Positions 1 to 7,498 of a DNA stretch of 64,000 bases are shown piece by piece. Each line of letters starts with the position of its first letter. The stretch's first letter is position 1. The translations under genes and the position numbers were made by a program. Location of the stretch: contig NZ_JBIWDK010000010.1 in assembly GCF_044761985.1 (NCBI RefSeq), forward strand, positions 59,523-123,522. Direction: 5' to 3'. This DNA comes from Peribacillus sp044761985 (GTDB lineage: Bacteria; Bacillota; Bacilli; Bacillales; DSM-1321). The notes under the pieces are model-generated. The model was not told where the DNA came from and made no database searches. It was given only the letters and a program-made list of their open reading frames with translations.

Positions 1-2
1 AC

Positions 3-407
3 CAATTTGCCTTGATGCTAGGGCCATCTGTTGCCATGTTTTTTGGAATCGGCTTATTGTTTGCCGGTCTATCAAGCTCGTCCGTCGGTATGCTCACAGG
101 GGATGTCGTCATGCAGGGGTTCATAAAAAAACATATCCCCATCTATTTGAGAAGGCTGATCACGACGATTCCTCCATTAGTGATCATTTTGATGGGAGTG
201 AATCCGTCCAAAGCACTCGTAATGAGTCAAGTCGTACTATCGTTTGGGATTGCATTTGCGCTCATTCCGCTCATACGGTTTACAAGTGATAAGAAAATCA
301 TGGGCAATCTAGTCAATCACAAAGTGACGTCGGGCTGTGCCTGGATCATCGCTGTCCTCATTATCGGACTGAACCTGTTTTTGCTATATGAGACGCTACT
401 TGGGTAA
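3..407 (+). CDS. mntH: Nramp-family divalent metal transporter, C-terminal part (5' truncated by window)
   Basis: The reading frame is open from the first bases of the window, so the start lies outside it. What remains (about 134 residues) is hydrophobic with three or four likely membrane segments. It contains the signature LRRLITTIPPLVIILMG and the preceding Ser-rich helix with GDVVMQGF, typical of the C-terminal half of Nramp/MntH proton-coupled Mn2+/Fe2+ importers. The metal-binding helix 1 (DPGN) is off the window, so substrate cannot be verified. It ends in TAA and is followed directly by a strong terminator. Family assignment is good; mntH as opposed to a more divergent Nramp paralogue is inferred. 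Confidence 0.8.
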   Translation, partial: QFALMLGPSVAMFFGIGLLFAGLSSSSVGMLTGDVVMQGFIKKHIPIYLRRLITTIPPLVIILMGVNPSKALVMSQVVLSFGIAFALIPLIRFTSDKKIMGNLVNHKVTSGCAWIIAVLIIGLNLFLLYETLLG

Positions 408-424
408 TGCCATTAAAATCGGAT

Positions 425-468
425 AAAGCAAAGGGGAGGACCAGCTGATGGTCCTTCTCTTTTGCTTT
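425..468 (+). terminator. Rho-independent terminator of the Nramp gene
   Basis: Long hairpin whose arms are AAAGCAAAGG.GGAGGACCA and TGGTCCTTC.TCTTTTGCTTT around a GCTGA loop, starting 17 bases after the stop codon. The 3' arm is T-rich. It separates the transporter from thpR. Confidence 0.8.
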
Positions 469-670
469 CCTTTCCTAAGGAAGGTGTAAGAAGCGGGGGT
501 AGCCTAATGTAAGAGCGATGGATATACGAATTGTTGTAGTCATAAGGTGGCATGAATAACGGGGGAAAGGGGAGACTGAGAAGGGCTCCGCGTTTGATGC
601 TACTAGGGAAGTTTTTGCGTGGGAATTATGGTAAAATTATATAGAAAACGGGAAGGGATGTTAGTGTCCG

Positions 671-1225
671 ATGAATACTCATTTTTTCTTTGCTTTAGTA
701 CTGCCAGATGATATTAAGCATCATTTACATAACCAGACAAATGAAGTGAAATCGGAGTTTCCATTTAAGAAATGGTTACATCCAGCCGATTATCATATTA
801 CGATGGCATTTCTGGGAAATGCCGAAGATACAATGAAAGAAGAAGCGCTGGAAAAAATAAAACGTGCACTCGCCAATGAACAGTCGTTTGAGCTCGAGGT
901 AGAGGGGATCGATGTTTTTGGTAAAAAAGAGAGCCCGCGTATTTTGTGGGCAGGCGTCAAACAGGAAGAAAGGCTGACTTCCATCCAAAAGAAAATCTAT
1001 GCATCATGCGTAGAGGCAGGTTTTGAATTGGACAAAAAACCTTTCAAACCGCATATTACTCTGGCCAGGAAATTCGAGGGTGAGACCCCTTTTTCCATCA
1101 ATGAGGCCCGTCAGCTGGCAAATCCGGAAGCGAAAGCATTTCAAGCTTCCCAAATAGCCCTTTATCAGACACATCTTGGGGCATCCCCTTCATACGAACC
1201 AGTATATACAATAAACCTTCAATAA
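671..1225 (+). CDS. thpR: RNA 2',3'-cyclic phosphodiesterase (ThpR / LigT, YtlP)
   Basis: A 184-residue 2H phosphoesterase that opens 2',3'-cyclic phosphate ends on RNA; the family was historically called 2'-5' RNA ligase. Both catalytic HxT motifs are present: HITMAFLG with His42/Thr44 and HITLARKF with His128/Thr130. Length fits the family. The ATG is preceded by GGGAAGGGAT about 13 bases upstream, a slightly long spacing. It is followed 24 bases after its stop by ytlQ, the same pair as ytlP-ytlQ in B. subtilis, so the two are probably cotranscribed. Confidence 0.92.
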   Translation: MNTHFFFALVLPDDIKHHLHNQTNEVKSEFPFKKWLHPADYHITMAFLGNAEDTMKEEALEKIKRALANEQSFELEVEGIDVFGKKESPRILWAGVKQEERLTSIQKKIYASCVEAGFELDKKPFKPHITLARKFEGETPFSINEARQLANPEAKAFQASQIALYQTHLGASPSYEPVYTINLQ

Positions 1226-1249
1226 TAGAGGAAGATGGGTGGTGGTCGA

Positions 1250-2236
1250 ATGGCACAGCTCATAAAAATACAGGATTACATTTCCCGGTATGAGCAGGAT
1301 ATTTATCGATATCCGTCACAATTTGCAAAGTTAAAAAAACAACAGTGGGATAAACTGCAGGCCGCCTATCACGCAGGTGAGCTAGAACAGCTGTACAGCC
1401 AACCAGATGAAGAACAAACCCTGTTCAAAGGCACGACGACGGAGGAAGAGCCAAAGGGGCTCTTCCGTAAAGTAAAAGGATTGTTCCAAAGGTCGGACGG
1501 TCAAGAGAAAGAGGCCGAAGAAATTCATATACCGAACCCCGTGATCAATCATAATGTCTTTTCGTTAAGGGTTCCTGCAAATCCAGCAAACTTGGATGAA
1601 CTTAAGCAGAATTTCTTAAACCAGTTACTTCGTTTCCAGATGAAATGGGGCAGCTCGACGCTTCGTGAAAGGTCTTATGTGGACCAATCATTCTTTCTAG
1701 AAGAAAAACTCCGCTTTTTCCTGCAGCGTTTTCCTGATACATTTCTTGTTTTATATAAACCTATCTTTCTATTGAAAAATGCTCCGATCGAAGTCGATGT
1801 CATTTTGCTTACGCCGGTGGATGTCTGGTGCATCACCTTTCTCGAAGCGGAAGAGGATGCAGCCTTTATTGGATCGAGCGATCGGTTTTGGCTACGGCGG
1901 CATCATAAGTATCCGGACAAAAAAGTTCTCAATCCTTTCTTGGCCGTTAACCGGATGGGAAGTATTGTTTCCCAGTTATTTGAACTGTATGAAGTGAATC
2001 TACCGATAAAAAAAGTGGTCCTTTCGCGGAATGGCTATATGGATTACCCGGAGACTCCATACGACATTGATTTATTGGATAAGCGGACTTTTCCGGAATG
2101 GTTTGACAGGATGCGGTCGATATCTTCCCCGCTTAAGGCGCAGCAGCTAAAAGGGGCACAGGCTCTCTTGGATTATTGCCAAACGACTTCAAGCCTACGT
2201 CCGGAATGGGATGCCGATCAACAACAGGATTCATAA
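1250..2236 (+). CDS. ytlQ: YtlQ-like protein, nuclease-related (NERD-like) protein of unknown role
   Basis: Soluble protein of 328 residues. I recognise it mainly by position after thpR and by overall resemblance to YtlQ-type proteins; the precise function is unknown. The N-terminal ~50 residues are basic and tyrosine-rich (IQDYISRYEQDIYRYP), followed by a charged linker and a C-terminal half with alternating beta-strand-like segments. I prefer the ATG at 1250 over the in-frame ATG at 1235. The GGTGGTGG just before it is a usable ribosome site, and the 1235 codon sits on its own Shine-Dalgarno-like bases. The last codons run straight into a frame encoding part of a lipid kinase (see 2222), which suggests that its C-terminus may have been altered by a deletion. 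Confidence 0.7.
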   Translation: MAQLIKIQDYISRYEQDIYRYPSQFAKLKKQQWDKLQAAYHAGELEQLYSQPDEEQTLFKGTTTEEEPKGLFRKVKGLFQRSDGQEKEAEEIHIPNPVINHNVFSLRVPANPANLDELKQNFLNQLLRFQMKWGSSTLRERSYVDQSFFLEEKLRFFLQRFPDTFLVLYKPIFLLKNAPIEVDVILLTPVDVWCITFLEAEEDAAFIGSSDRFWLRRHHKYPDKKVLNPFLAVNRMGSIVSQLFELYEVNLPIKKVVLSRNGYMDYPETPYDIDLLDKRTFPEWFDRMRSISSPLKAQQLKGAQALLDYCQTTSSLRPEWDADQQQDS

Positions 2237-2436
2237 TCGTTGGAGGGGATGGTCTGCTACACGAAGTCATAAACGGAGCGGATTCATTCCCTTATGCAAC
2301 CACTGGCCCCCCATTCCAGGTGGTTCGGAAAGGACTATGTAAGAGGTGTTCAGAAACGGCTAATCGAATGAATCGCTTTCTTATTTTTTTGTATGATGTC
2401 TGCAATCACCTATGGAGTGAACCGTTCCCCCCTTAA
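2222..2436 (+). pseudogene. Remnant of a diacylglycerol/lipid kinase gene (ytlR-like), N-terminus and most of C-terminus lost
   Basis: In a frame different from ytlQ, about 70 codons open with FIIVGGDGLLHEVING. This matches the catalytic glycine-rich GGDGT-LHEV loop of DagK/YegS/YtlR-type lipid kinases. The upstream nucleotide-binding beta strands that normally precede this loop are missing: the similarity begins inside the last five codons of ytlQ. Only about 35 residues downstream can be read as kinase-like before the sequence becomes unrecognisable and stops at 2436. In B. subtilis ytlR follows ytlQ, so position supports decay of that gene. I see no start codon or ribosome site of its own. 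Confidence 0.6.
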
Positions 2437-3084
2437 ATAAATGGTTGAATTTTATAAAAACGGGTAAATTAATTTATCTATTCATTTTATCGAAAAATTA
2501 TTTTTACATACCTTCAAGGGCCTAAGGACTGATGGGGAAAGAGCTCCCTTGAGCTACGAGCTACGTACAGTCGATGATATCTCCATCTTTATAAAGCATG
2601 GATTGTGCTTCCTGAACGCATGATGGAAAGGTGTAAATGAAGAACATGGACTCTATTTCCGGTAAAGTGAGAGCCGTTTAGAATTTTCGATCCGCCGAAG
2701 GTCAGACAGATGGAGAAAATATCGGGATGAATGAGGTAGAAGTAGGGGTCCTGAAGGAGAAATTTCGGGTCATGTTCAAGGGTAGTCAATGCTTATCCTT
2801 TTCGAAATGATTCCTTTGTACTTGTTTTATGGGTATAATCGTTTTATAGTACTTGACGAAGAAACCATATTTCAACTAAAATTTAATTTATGGCTATTGT
2901 TAGATTGCTCAATAGCTATTTTTTATTTTCTTATCATAATGATGTTTTATTGCGGGATTAGTTCCGATGCACGTATACATGCAGCTACGCCAACAGGCGG
3001 GTTCTTTAATAAACATTAGGTAGTGGTATTACATACACTAGGTGAACGTACTTACATTTGTATGATTAAGCGAGGAAATCGAAG
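2437..3084. other. Long AT-rich intergenic stretch with decayed sequence
   Basis: About 650 bases with no convincing gene. A 66-codon frame on the minus strand (2589-2789) and a 76-codon frame on the plus strand (2789-3019) have no ribosome sites that convince me and no recognisable motif; the plus-strand frame runs through a terminator-like hairpin at 2890-2929. The region most likely holds eroded remains of genes lost between ytlQ and ytmP plus the ytmP promoter. Confidence 0.5.
2890..2929 (+). terminator. Terminator-like hairpin in the decayed region
   Basis: Arms ATGGCTATTG and CAATAGCTAT (ten pairs, one G-T) around a ten-base loop, followed by TTTTTTATTTTC. No intact gene ends just upstream, so this may be a relic of a lost gene's terminator. 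Confidence 0.6.
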
Positions 3085-3876
3085 GTGAGCCAGTTGGAAC
3101 ATTTAATAGGTCAGGAGTGGGATATATCCCCTGCTGGAGGAGCTACGGGAGAAGCGTTCATTGCCGAGAAAGATGGGCAAAAGCTGTTCCTGAAACGAAA
3201 TTCATCGCCATTTTTAGCTGTTCTTTCGGCCGAGGGCATTGTTCCAAAGTTAGTGTGGACAAAACGCCTCGCAAATGGGGATGTGATTACGGCCCAGCAT
3301 TGGATGGAAGGTAGGGAGCTAACTCAAGCAGAAATGGCCAAAGAGAGGGTTGCCAAACTGCTTCAGAAAATACATCAATCCGACCCTTTATTAAGCATGC
3401 TTAAAAGGCTTGGTAAAAGTCCTTTACGGCCTGAAAGTATACTTACAGACATAGAAAACGGTTTATCTTTAGAGGTAAATAACCTAATGATCATCAAGCA
3501 GGCCATTCAATTTCTAGAGAATAACCTACTGTTGATTGAATGCGATGAGAATGTCGTGTGCCATTGCGACGTGAACCATAATAATTGGCTTATGACCGAA
3601 ACCGACGGATTGTTTTTAATTGATTGGGATGCTCCGGTCATTGGTGATCCAGCCATCGATCTTGGCATGCTATTGTATTCTTATGTGCCACGCGGCGAAT
3701 GGGAACAATGGTTAGCCCGTTACGGTAAAAAGCTGGATGCGGGATTGGAAATGAGGATGAAATGGCACACAGTTTCCCAACTCGTGCTTTCCATCCAGTG
3801 GCATCATAGTAGAGAGCGGTACGAGGAAAGAAATGATTTACTGATGAAACTAGAATCCCTATTAATGGACGGTTAA
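3085..3876 (+). CDS. ytmP: Aminoglycoside phosphotransferase-family kinase YtmP
   Basis: A 263-residue protein kinase-like small-molecule kinase of the APH/choline kinase superfamily; the natural substrate is unknown. The catalytic loop HCDVNHNNW (His160, Asp162, Asn167) and the metal-binding IDWD (residues 179-182) are intact. Residues 16-40 form a short glycine-rich loop and Lys strand (GGATGEAF, LFLKRN). The start is GTG, eight bases after GAGG; no upstream in-frame ATG fits. It converges on ytzH with a four-base overlap of stop codons. Same neighbourhood as in B. subtilis (ytmP, ytzH, trmB). Confidence 0.85.
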   Translation: MSQLEHLIGQEWDISPAGGATGEAFIAEKDGQKLFLKRNSSPFLAVLSAEGIVPKLVWTKRLANGDVITAQHWMEGRELTQAEMAKERVAKLLQKIHQSDPLLSMLKRLGKSPLRPESILTDIENGLSLEVNNLMIIKQAIQFLENNLLLIECDENVVCHCDVNHNNWLMTETDGLFLIDWDAPVIGDPAIDLGMLLYSYVPRGEWEQWLARYGKKLDAGLEMRMKWHTVSQLVLSIQWHHSRERYEERNDLLMKLESLLMDG

Positions 3877-4151
3877 TTAAATTGATTGATGTCATCGATC
3901 CATTGGGACAAATCGTCCTGATGGGAATTGATATGTGCCTCTGAATCCGAGGCTCCGATGCCTGTCTGGCTATATTCGTAAATTTCTTTTAGTATCGTTT
4001 TTACATTTTGATCGATATCGGCATTGACCATCAATGATTTGACAAGCCTTTCAACTTGTTCATATTCGGCGACGGAACCGCAGCAGTCCGTGTTTTGGTT
4101 GTATAAAATGTCTTTTAACAGATGTAATTGGTTTTCATGGGAAAGCGGCAT
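3873..4151 (-). CDS. ytzH: YtzH-like small protein of unknown function
   Basis: A 92-residue acidic, soluble, probably helical protein starting MPLSHENQLHLLKDIL, resembling YtzH of Bacillus. It contains an adjacent cysteine pair (DCC, around residue 23) and no other motif that I know. A good ribosome site (GAAAGGAGCG) lies just upstream on the minus strand. It is transcribed against ytmP, with overlapping stop codons. Its role is unknown. Confidence 0.8.
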   Translation of the reverse strand: MPLSHENQLHLLKDILYNQNTDCCGSVAEYEQVERLVKSLMVNADIDQNVKTILKEIYEYSQTGIGASDSEAHINSHQDDLSQWIDDINQFN

Positions 4152-4261
4152 AGTATCGCTCCTTTCTAATTATGAAATCAACTGGATCCCTAAAGATTTT
4201 TTTGCTGTTCTCTTGATTATGGTGTGTGTTGCAAAAAGTTTTATACATGATAATCGCAGAG

Positions 4262-4291
4262 ACTGCCGCCTGGATGGCCGGCAGTTTTTTT
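4262..4291 (+). terminator. Small terminator-like hairpin upstream of trmB
   Basis: Arms ACTGCCG and CGGCAGT followed by TTTTTTT. It lies between the divergent ytzH and trmB genes, with no plus-strand gene ending nearby, so it may stop a short leader transcript or readthrough from ytmP. Confidence 0.5.
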
Positions 4292-4397
4292 GTTTAATGA
4301 GGGAATGAAGCAGTCCGATTACGAGAAAATGAACTTGCAGGAATCCATAATCTCGTGTTATGGTTTGAACGATTATATTATAAATAGGGGTGTCATC

Positions 4398-5036
4398 ATG
4401 CGTTTAAGAAATAAACCTTGGGCTGAAGACCGTTTGAATGAATATCCGCAATATGTGATTCAGCAGCCAGTGAGCCATAAAGGTAAATGGCATGAAGTAT
4501 TCGGTAACGATAATCCGTTATATATTGAAGTAGGTACGGGAAAAGGCCGTTTTATTACAGAAATGGCAAAAGCCCATCCTGATGTGAATTTCATTGGAAT
4601 TGAAGTATATAGAAGTGTAATCGTTGCGGCACTGGATTTGCTGATTGAAGCGGATGTGCCAAACTTAAAGCTGTTGAACGTGGATGCAGCCAATTTAGCA
4701 GATTACTTTGCAAAAGGTGACGTGGACCGAGTTTATTTGAATTTTTCCGATCCATGGCCGAAATCGCGTCACGCGAAGCGCCGGTTAACGTATAAGACCT
4801 TCCTTGAAACGTATGAAAGCATTCTTCCGGATCAAGGGGAAATCCACTTTAAAACGGATAACCAAGGTCTGTTCGAGTCATCCTTGAAGAGCATTTCCGA
4901 GTATGGCATGCTGTTGAAATATGTGAGTCTTGATTTGCATAACAGTGATTTCGAAGGCAATATCATGACGGAATACGAAGAGAAGTTCTCAAGTAAAGGC
5001 AATGTGATCTACCGTTTAGAAGCAAAATACCGGTAA
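4398..5036 (+). CDS. trmB: tRNA (guanine-N7-)-methyltransferase TrmB
   Basis: SAM-dependent enzyme that makes m7G46 in the tRNA variable loop. The 212-residue product has the SAM-binding motif VGTGKGRF (from residue 45), the family motif NFSDPWPKSRHAKRRL, and a C-terminal FKTDNQGLFE segment, all diagnostic of TrmB. The frame is open further upstream, but the ATG at 4398 begins MRLRNKPWA, the usual N-terminus, and follows AGGGGTG. Followed by a bidirectional terminator. In B. subtilis the next gene would be ytnP; here a 13-kb block intervenes. Confidence 0.95.
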   Translation: MRLRNKPWAEDRLNEYPQYVIQQPVSHKGKWHEVFGNDNPLYIEVGTGKGRFITEMAKAHPDVNFIGIEVYRSVIVAALDLLIEADVPNLKLLNVDAANLADYFAKGDVDRVYLNFSDPWPKSRHAKRRLTYKTFLETYESILPDQGEIHFKTDNQGLFESSLKSISEYGMLLKYVSLDLHNSDFEGNIMTEYEEKFSSKGNVIYRLEAKYR

Positions 5037-5042
5037 CATGCA

Positions 5043-5075
5043 AAAAAACCAGGCGATGGGCGTCTGGTTTTTTTG
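5043..5075. terminator. Bidirectional terminator between trmB and the sigma-54 activator
   Basis: AAAAAACCAGGCG and CGTCTGGTTTTTTT arms around ATGG; A-run on the left and T-run on the right serve the two convergent genes. Confidence 0.85.
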
Positions 5076-5087
5076 TTTGGAGTAGCT

Positions 5088-7202
5088 TTATTGGAAAGTA
5101 GTGATCACTCCGTATCTTTTCAACTTTTGATAGATGTTCGACCGGCTGATGCCAAGTAATTGTGCAGCTTCTGTCTTATTTCCTTTTGTTTGCGCGAGAG
5201 CTTCAAGTAAAATTTCTTTTTCGGTATCTTCCATTTGTTTCTTTGGGAAAAGGGTCTTGGTTGGATAAGATGGGTTTAGTGTGTTTTGGTTTGGCTGCGG
5301 GGTAGTGGTTTCTAATTGGATATGGTAGTCGGTTATCCAGTTTTCTGAACAAAAGTGATAGGCACGTTCTAACACATTTTCAAGCTGGCGCACATTGCCT
5401 GGCCAATTATATTTTTGTAGCTTCTGAAAGGCATCCGTCGTTACACCGATGACGCCTTTAGGATTATAGCGCTGAAATTTTTGCATGAAATGCTCACATA
5501 AAATCGGTATGTCTTCCAGTCTTTTTCGGAGTGGAGGAATTTCGAGTTGAATGACATTGAGCCGGTAATAGAGGTCTTCCCGAAATTTCCCTTCTTTAAT
5601 GAGCTGGAGGAGGTTCCGGTTGGTCGATGCGAGAATCCGAACATCGGATTTGCGTGTTTTAGTGCCGCCGACGCGCTCATACTCTTTTTCCTGTAATACG
5701 CGTAGAAGTTTTACCTGAAGGGATAGCGGCATTTCACCAATCTCGTCAAGCAAGAGAGTGCCACCTTCCGCAAGCTCGAATTTCCCGGGTTTCCCGCCTT
5801 TTAACGCTCCTGAAAAAGCTCCTTCATCATATCCGAAAAACTCAGACTCAAGCAGAGCTTCCGGGATTGCCGCACAATTAATTTTAATGAAACTGCCTTT
5901 CCGTCCTGATGCTAGGTTGATGCCATTGGCGAGCAATTCCTTTCCGGTTCCGCTTTCACCGACTATCAGGATGCTGGAAAATCCCTGGGCCGCAGTAAAA
6001 GCCTCCTGCTTCAAGCGCTGGAGGAGGGGACTGATGGTTACTAGTTGGGAAAATGTCGTGTTAAGTTGGGATACTCTGCTCAACTCCTGGCGGTAATGGT
6101 TGAGTTCATGTTCTAGCTTGTCCATATGCGCGAATAATTCCTTCCACGCATCAAGTTGTTTATAGATGATTTTAATGATGGTCCCGATGCTGCGCCCTTC
6201 TTTCTTCATTGTTTTCTTTGTCAATATCGCTTTATTCCTCTTAACATTTACATACATTCCTTGTGTTTCCTCACCCAGGCTTGCCATGGACCTGAAAATT
6301 TCCGGGGCAACTTTTCTCAATGGTTGGCCAATCACTTCAGCCAATGAGTCCACCTCGATCATATTCAAAAATCCTTGATTCGCTTTAGTAATCATTCCTG
6401 CAGAATCTGTGAGCAGGACAGCATCATAGGCAAGTTCCAATGCATTGTCGAGAGTTTGCTCGATTTTCTTCGTGGACTCCAATTCACTGGCAATCTTTTC
6501 ATATTTGGTCACATCCTCTAGTACAATCATGGCGCCAATAATTTGATTCCATTCCTTAAGTGGCAAAACAGAATACATGAGAGTCGTATGATTGATATCG
6601 ATTTTCATCGTCTCAAAGGCGGTTCCGGTTTTTAAGGCTTCCTTAACAGTGGGCAATATGGAAGGTATGACAGAAGAAATAGGCTTATCAAGAATCTGAT
6701 CATTCTTTTGGTTTCCTAGGAGGTTTTGGGCAGCTTCATTTAATGAGTCGATTCTTTCGTCCATATTAACCGAAATGACACCCGAACTTAAATGATTCAT
6801 TAATACCCTGAGCCGTTTGGCAAGGTGCTCCGACTCGGTAATCAGGCCCGTGACGATACTGGCCCTGGATAAGATGCCAGTGACCTCTTTCTTGCTATTC
6901 ATGATGACGGAATGGGCAATATTTGAATGCAACAGCACTTCCTTCGCTTTGAAAACGCTATCATCTTCCAGGAAGCTGACAACGGGATTGATGATTGCCC
7001 GCTCAATTGAATCCTCTAATTGGGCATGCTGCAAGATTAAGCGTGTTATCGAATTCCTGGTTACGATTCCGGTGAATTCCCCATCCTTGAACACGCACGC
7101 AATATCTTGCCGTTGTTCTAGAAATAGTTCCAAAACTTTCTGGATGGTGGTCTCGGGAGTCAATCTTATGAAGTGGTGGGTCATGATATTTGTGACCTGC
7201 AT
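5088..7202 (-). CDS. Sigma-54-dependent transcriptional activator with CBS pair and two PAS domains
   Basis: A 704-residue bacterial enhancer-binding protein. Order of domains: a CBS pair (about 1-120), PAS (about 130-235), PAS (about 250-345), a helical linker, the AAA+ sigma-54 interaction domain (about 380-610) and a Fis-type helix-turn-helix (about 662-700, NKTEAAQLLGISRSNIYQKL). Walker A is GESGTGKE (415-422), Walker B LLLDEIGE (483-490), and REDLYYRLN gives the arginine fingers. The sigma-54 contact loop reads GAFSGA (461-466), a Thr-to-Ser change from the usual GAFTGA. The CBS pair may sense adenylate or CoA-type ligands and the PAS domains another small molecule; this is inference. 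It is divergent from the eleven-gene operon whose sigma-54 promoter it very probably activates. Confidence 0.92.
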   Translation of the reverse strand: MQVTNIMTHHFIRLTPETTIQKVLELFLEQRQDIACVFKDGEFTGIVTRNSITRLILQHAQLEDSIERAIINPVVSFLEDDSVFKAKEVLLHSNIAHSVIMNSKKEVTGILSRASIVTGLITESEHLAKRLRVLMNHLSSGVISVNMDERIDSLNEAAQNLLGNQKNDQILDKPISSVIPSILPTVKEALKTGTAFETMKIDINHTTLMYSVLPLKEWNQIIGAMIVLEDVTKYEKIASELESTKKIEQTLDNALELAYDAVLLTDSAGMITKANQGFLNMIEVDSLAEVIGQPLRKVAPEIFRSMASLGEETQGMYVNVKRNKAILTKKTMKKEGRSIGTIIKIIYKQLDAWKELFAHMDKLEHELNHYRQELSRVSQLNTTFSQLVTISPLLQRLKQEAFTAAQGFSSILIVGESGTGKELLANGINLASGRKGSFIKINCAAIPEALLESEFFGYDEGAFSGALKGGKPGKFELAEGGTLLLDEIGEMPLSLQVKLLRVLQEKEYERVGGTKTRKSDVRILASTNRNLLQLIKEGKFREDLYYRLNVIQLEIPPLRKRLEDIPILCEHFMQKFQRYNPKGVIGVTTDAFQKLQKYNWPGNVRQLENVLERAYHFCSENWITDYHIQLETTTPQPNQNTLNPSYPTKTLFPKKQMEDTEKEILLEALAQTKGNKTEAAQLLGISRSNIYQKLKRYGVITTFQ

Positions 7203-7240
7203 AACATCCCTCTTCCTTTTAAAAGTTTCTCATACCTATG

Positions 7241-7268
7241 ATTATACAAAATATTCCAATAAATACAA
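7241..7268 (-). promoter_or_regulatory. Probable sigma-A promoter of the sigma-54 activator gene
   Basis: On the minus strand TTGTAT, 16 bases, TATAAT; the -10 lies about 40 bases before the ATG. This would give the activator a housekeeping promoter separate from the operon it controls. Confidence 0.6.
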
Positions 7269-7316
7269 TGTAATTAAATGTCCACTTTTAAAGACAGATG
7301 GTTTGAAAAAAACACA

Positions 7317-7340
7317 AATGTTCACTGAAGGAACGACATT
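7317..7340. promoter_or_regulatory. Candidate enhancer (UAS) for the sigma-54 activator
   Basis: Imperfect dyad AATGTTC / GAAC.ACATT about 110 bases upstream of the -24/-12 promoter, where enhancer-binding proteins usually bind. Arms differ by a short insertion, so this is only a candidate. Confidence 0.3.
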
Positions 7341-7393
7341 CATGACGAGTAATCCGGAGGAGGAGGTTTGCCCCATTGATAAAAAAATGGTGG

Positions 7394-7407
7394 TGTAAGC
7401 AGATTCA
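7394..7407 (+). promoter_or_regulatory. Weak candidate cre (CcpA) site upstream of the sigma-54 promoter
   Basis: TGTAAGCAGATTCA matches the cre pattern TGNAANCGNWWNCA except for the central G. It lies about 40 bases before the -24 element, so glucose repression of the operon is possible. Confidence 0.3.
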
Positions 7408-7445
7408 GTCAAAAGTTCCATTTTAAAAAAGAAAAAAACGTAAAG

Positions 7446-7463
7446 TTGGCATGAGGCTTGCAT
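7446..7463 (+). promoter_or_regulatory. Sigma-54 (-24/-12) promoter of the acyl-CoA catabolic operon
   Basis: TTGGCATGAGGCTTGCAT fits TGGCAC-N5-TTGCW with one mismatch: GG at 7448-7449 and GC at 7460-7461, the required spacing. The first operon gene starts 36 bases further on. Presence of a divergent sigma-54 activator makes this assignment strong. Confidence 0.88.
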
Positions 7464-7498
7464 TAATACTAAGTATCAAAATGGTGAGGTGAAAATTA

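Noticed and set aside
2589..2789. 66-codon minus-strand frame in the decayed region
   Set aside because: No ribosome site and no recognisable motif.
2789..3019. 76-codon open frame with hydrophobic stretch
   Set aside because: It runs through a terminator hairpin (2890-2929), has no ribosome site and shows no recognisable family.
4290..4397. N-terminal extension of trmB
   Set aside because: The extension is not seen in TrmB proteins; the proper ribosome site is directly before 4398.
6817..7398. 193-codon plus-strand frame inside the sigma-54 activator and its upstream region
   Set aside because: Antisense shadow of the activator gene, no ribosome site, and cysteine/serine-rich non-protein-like composition.
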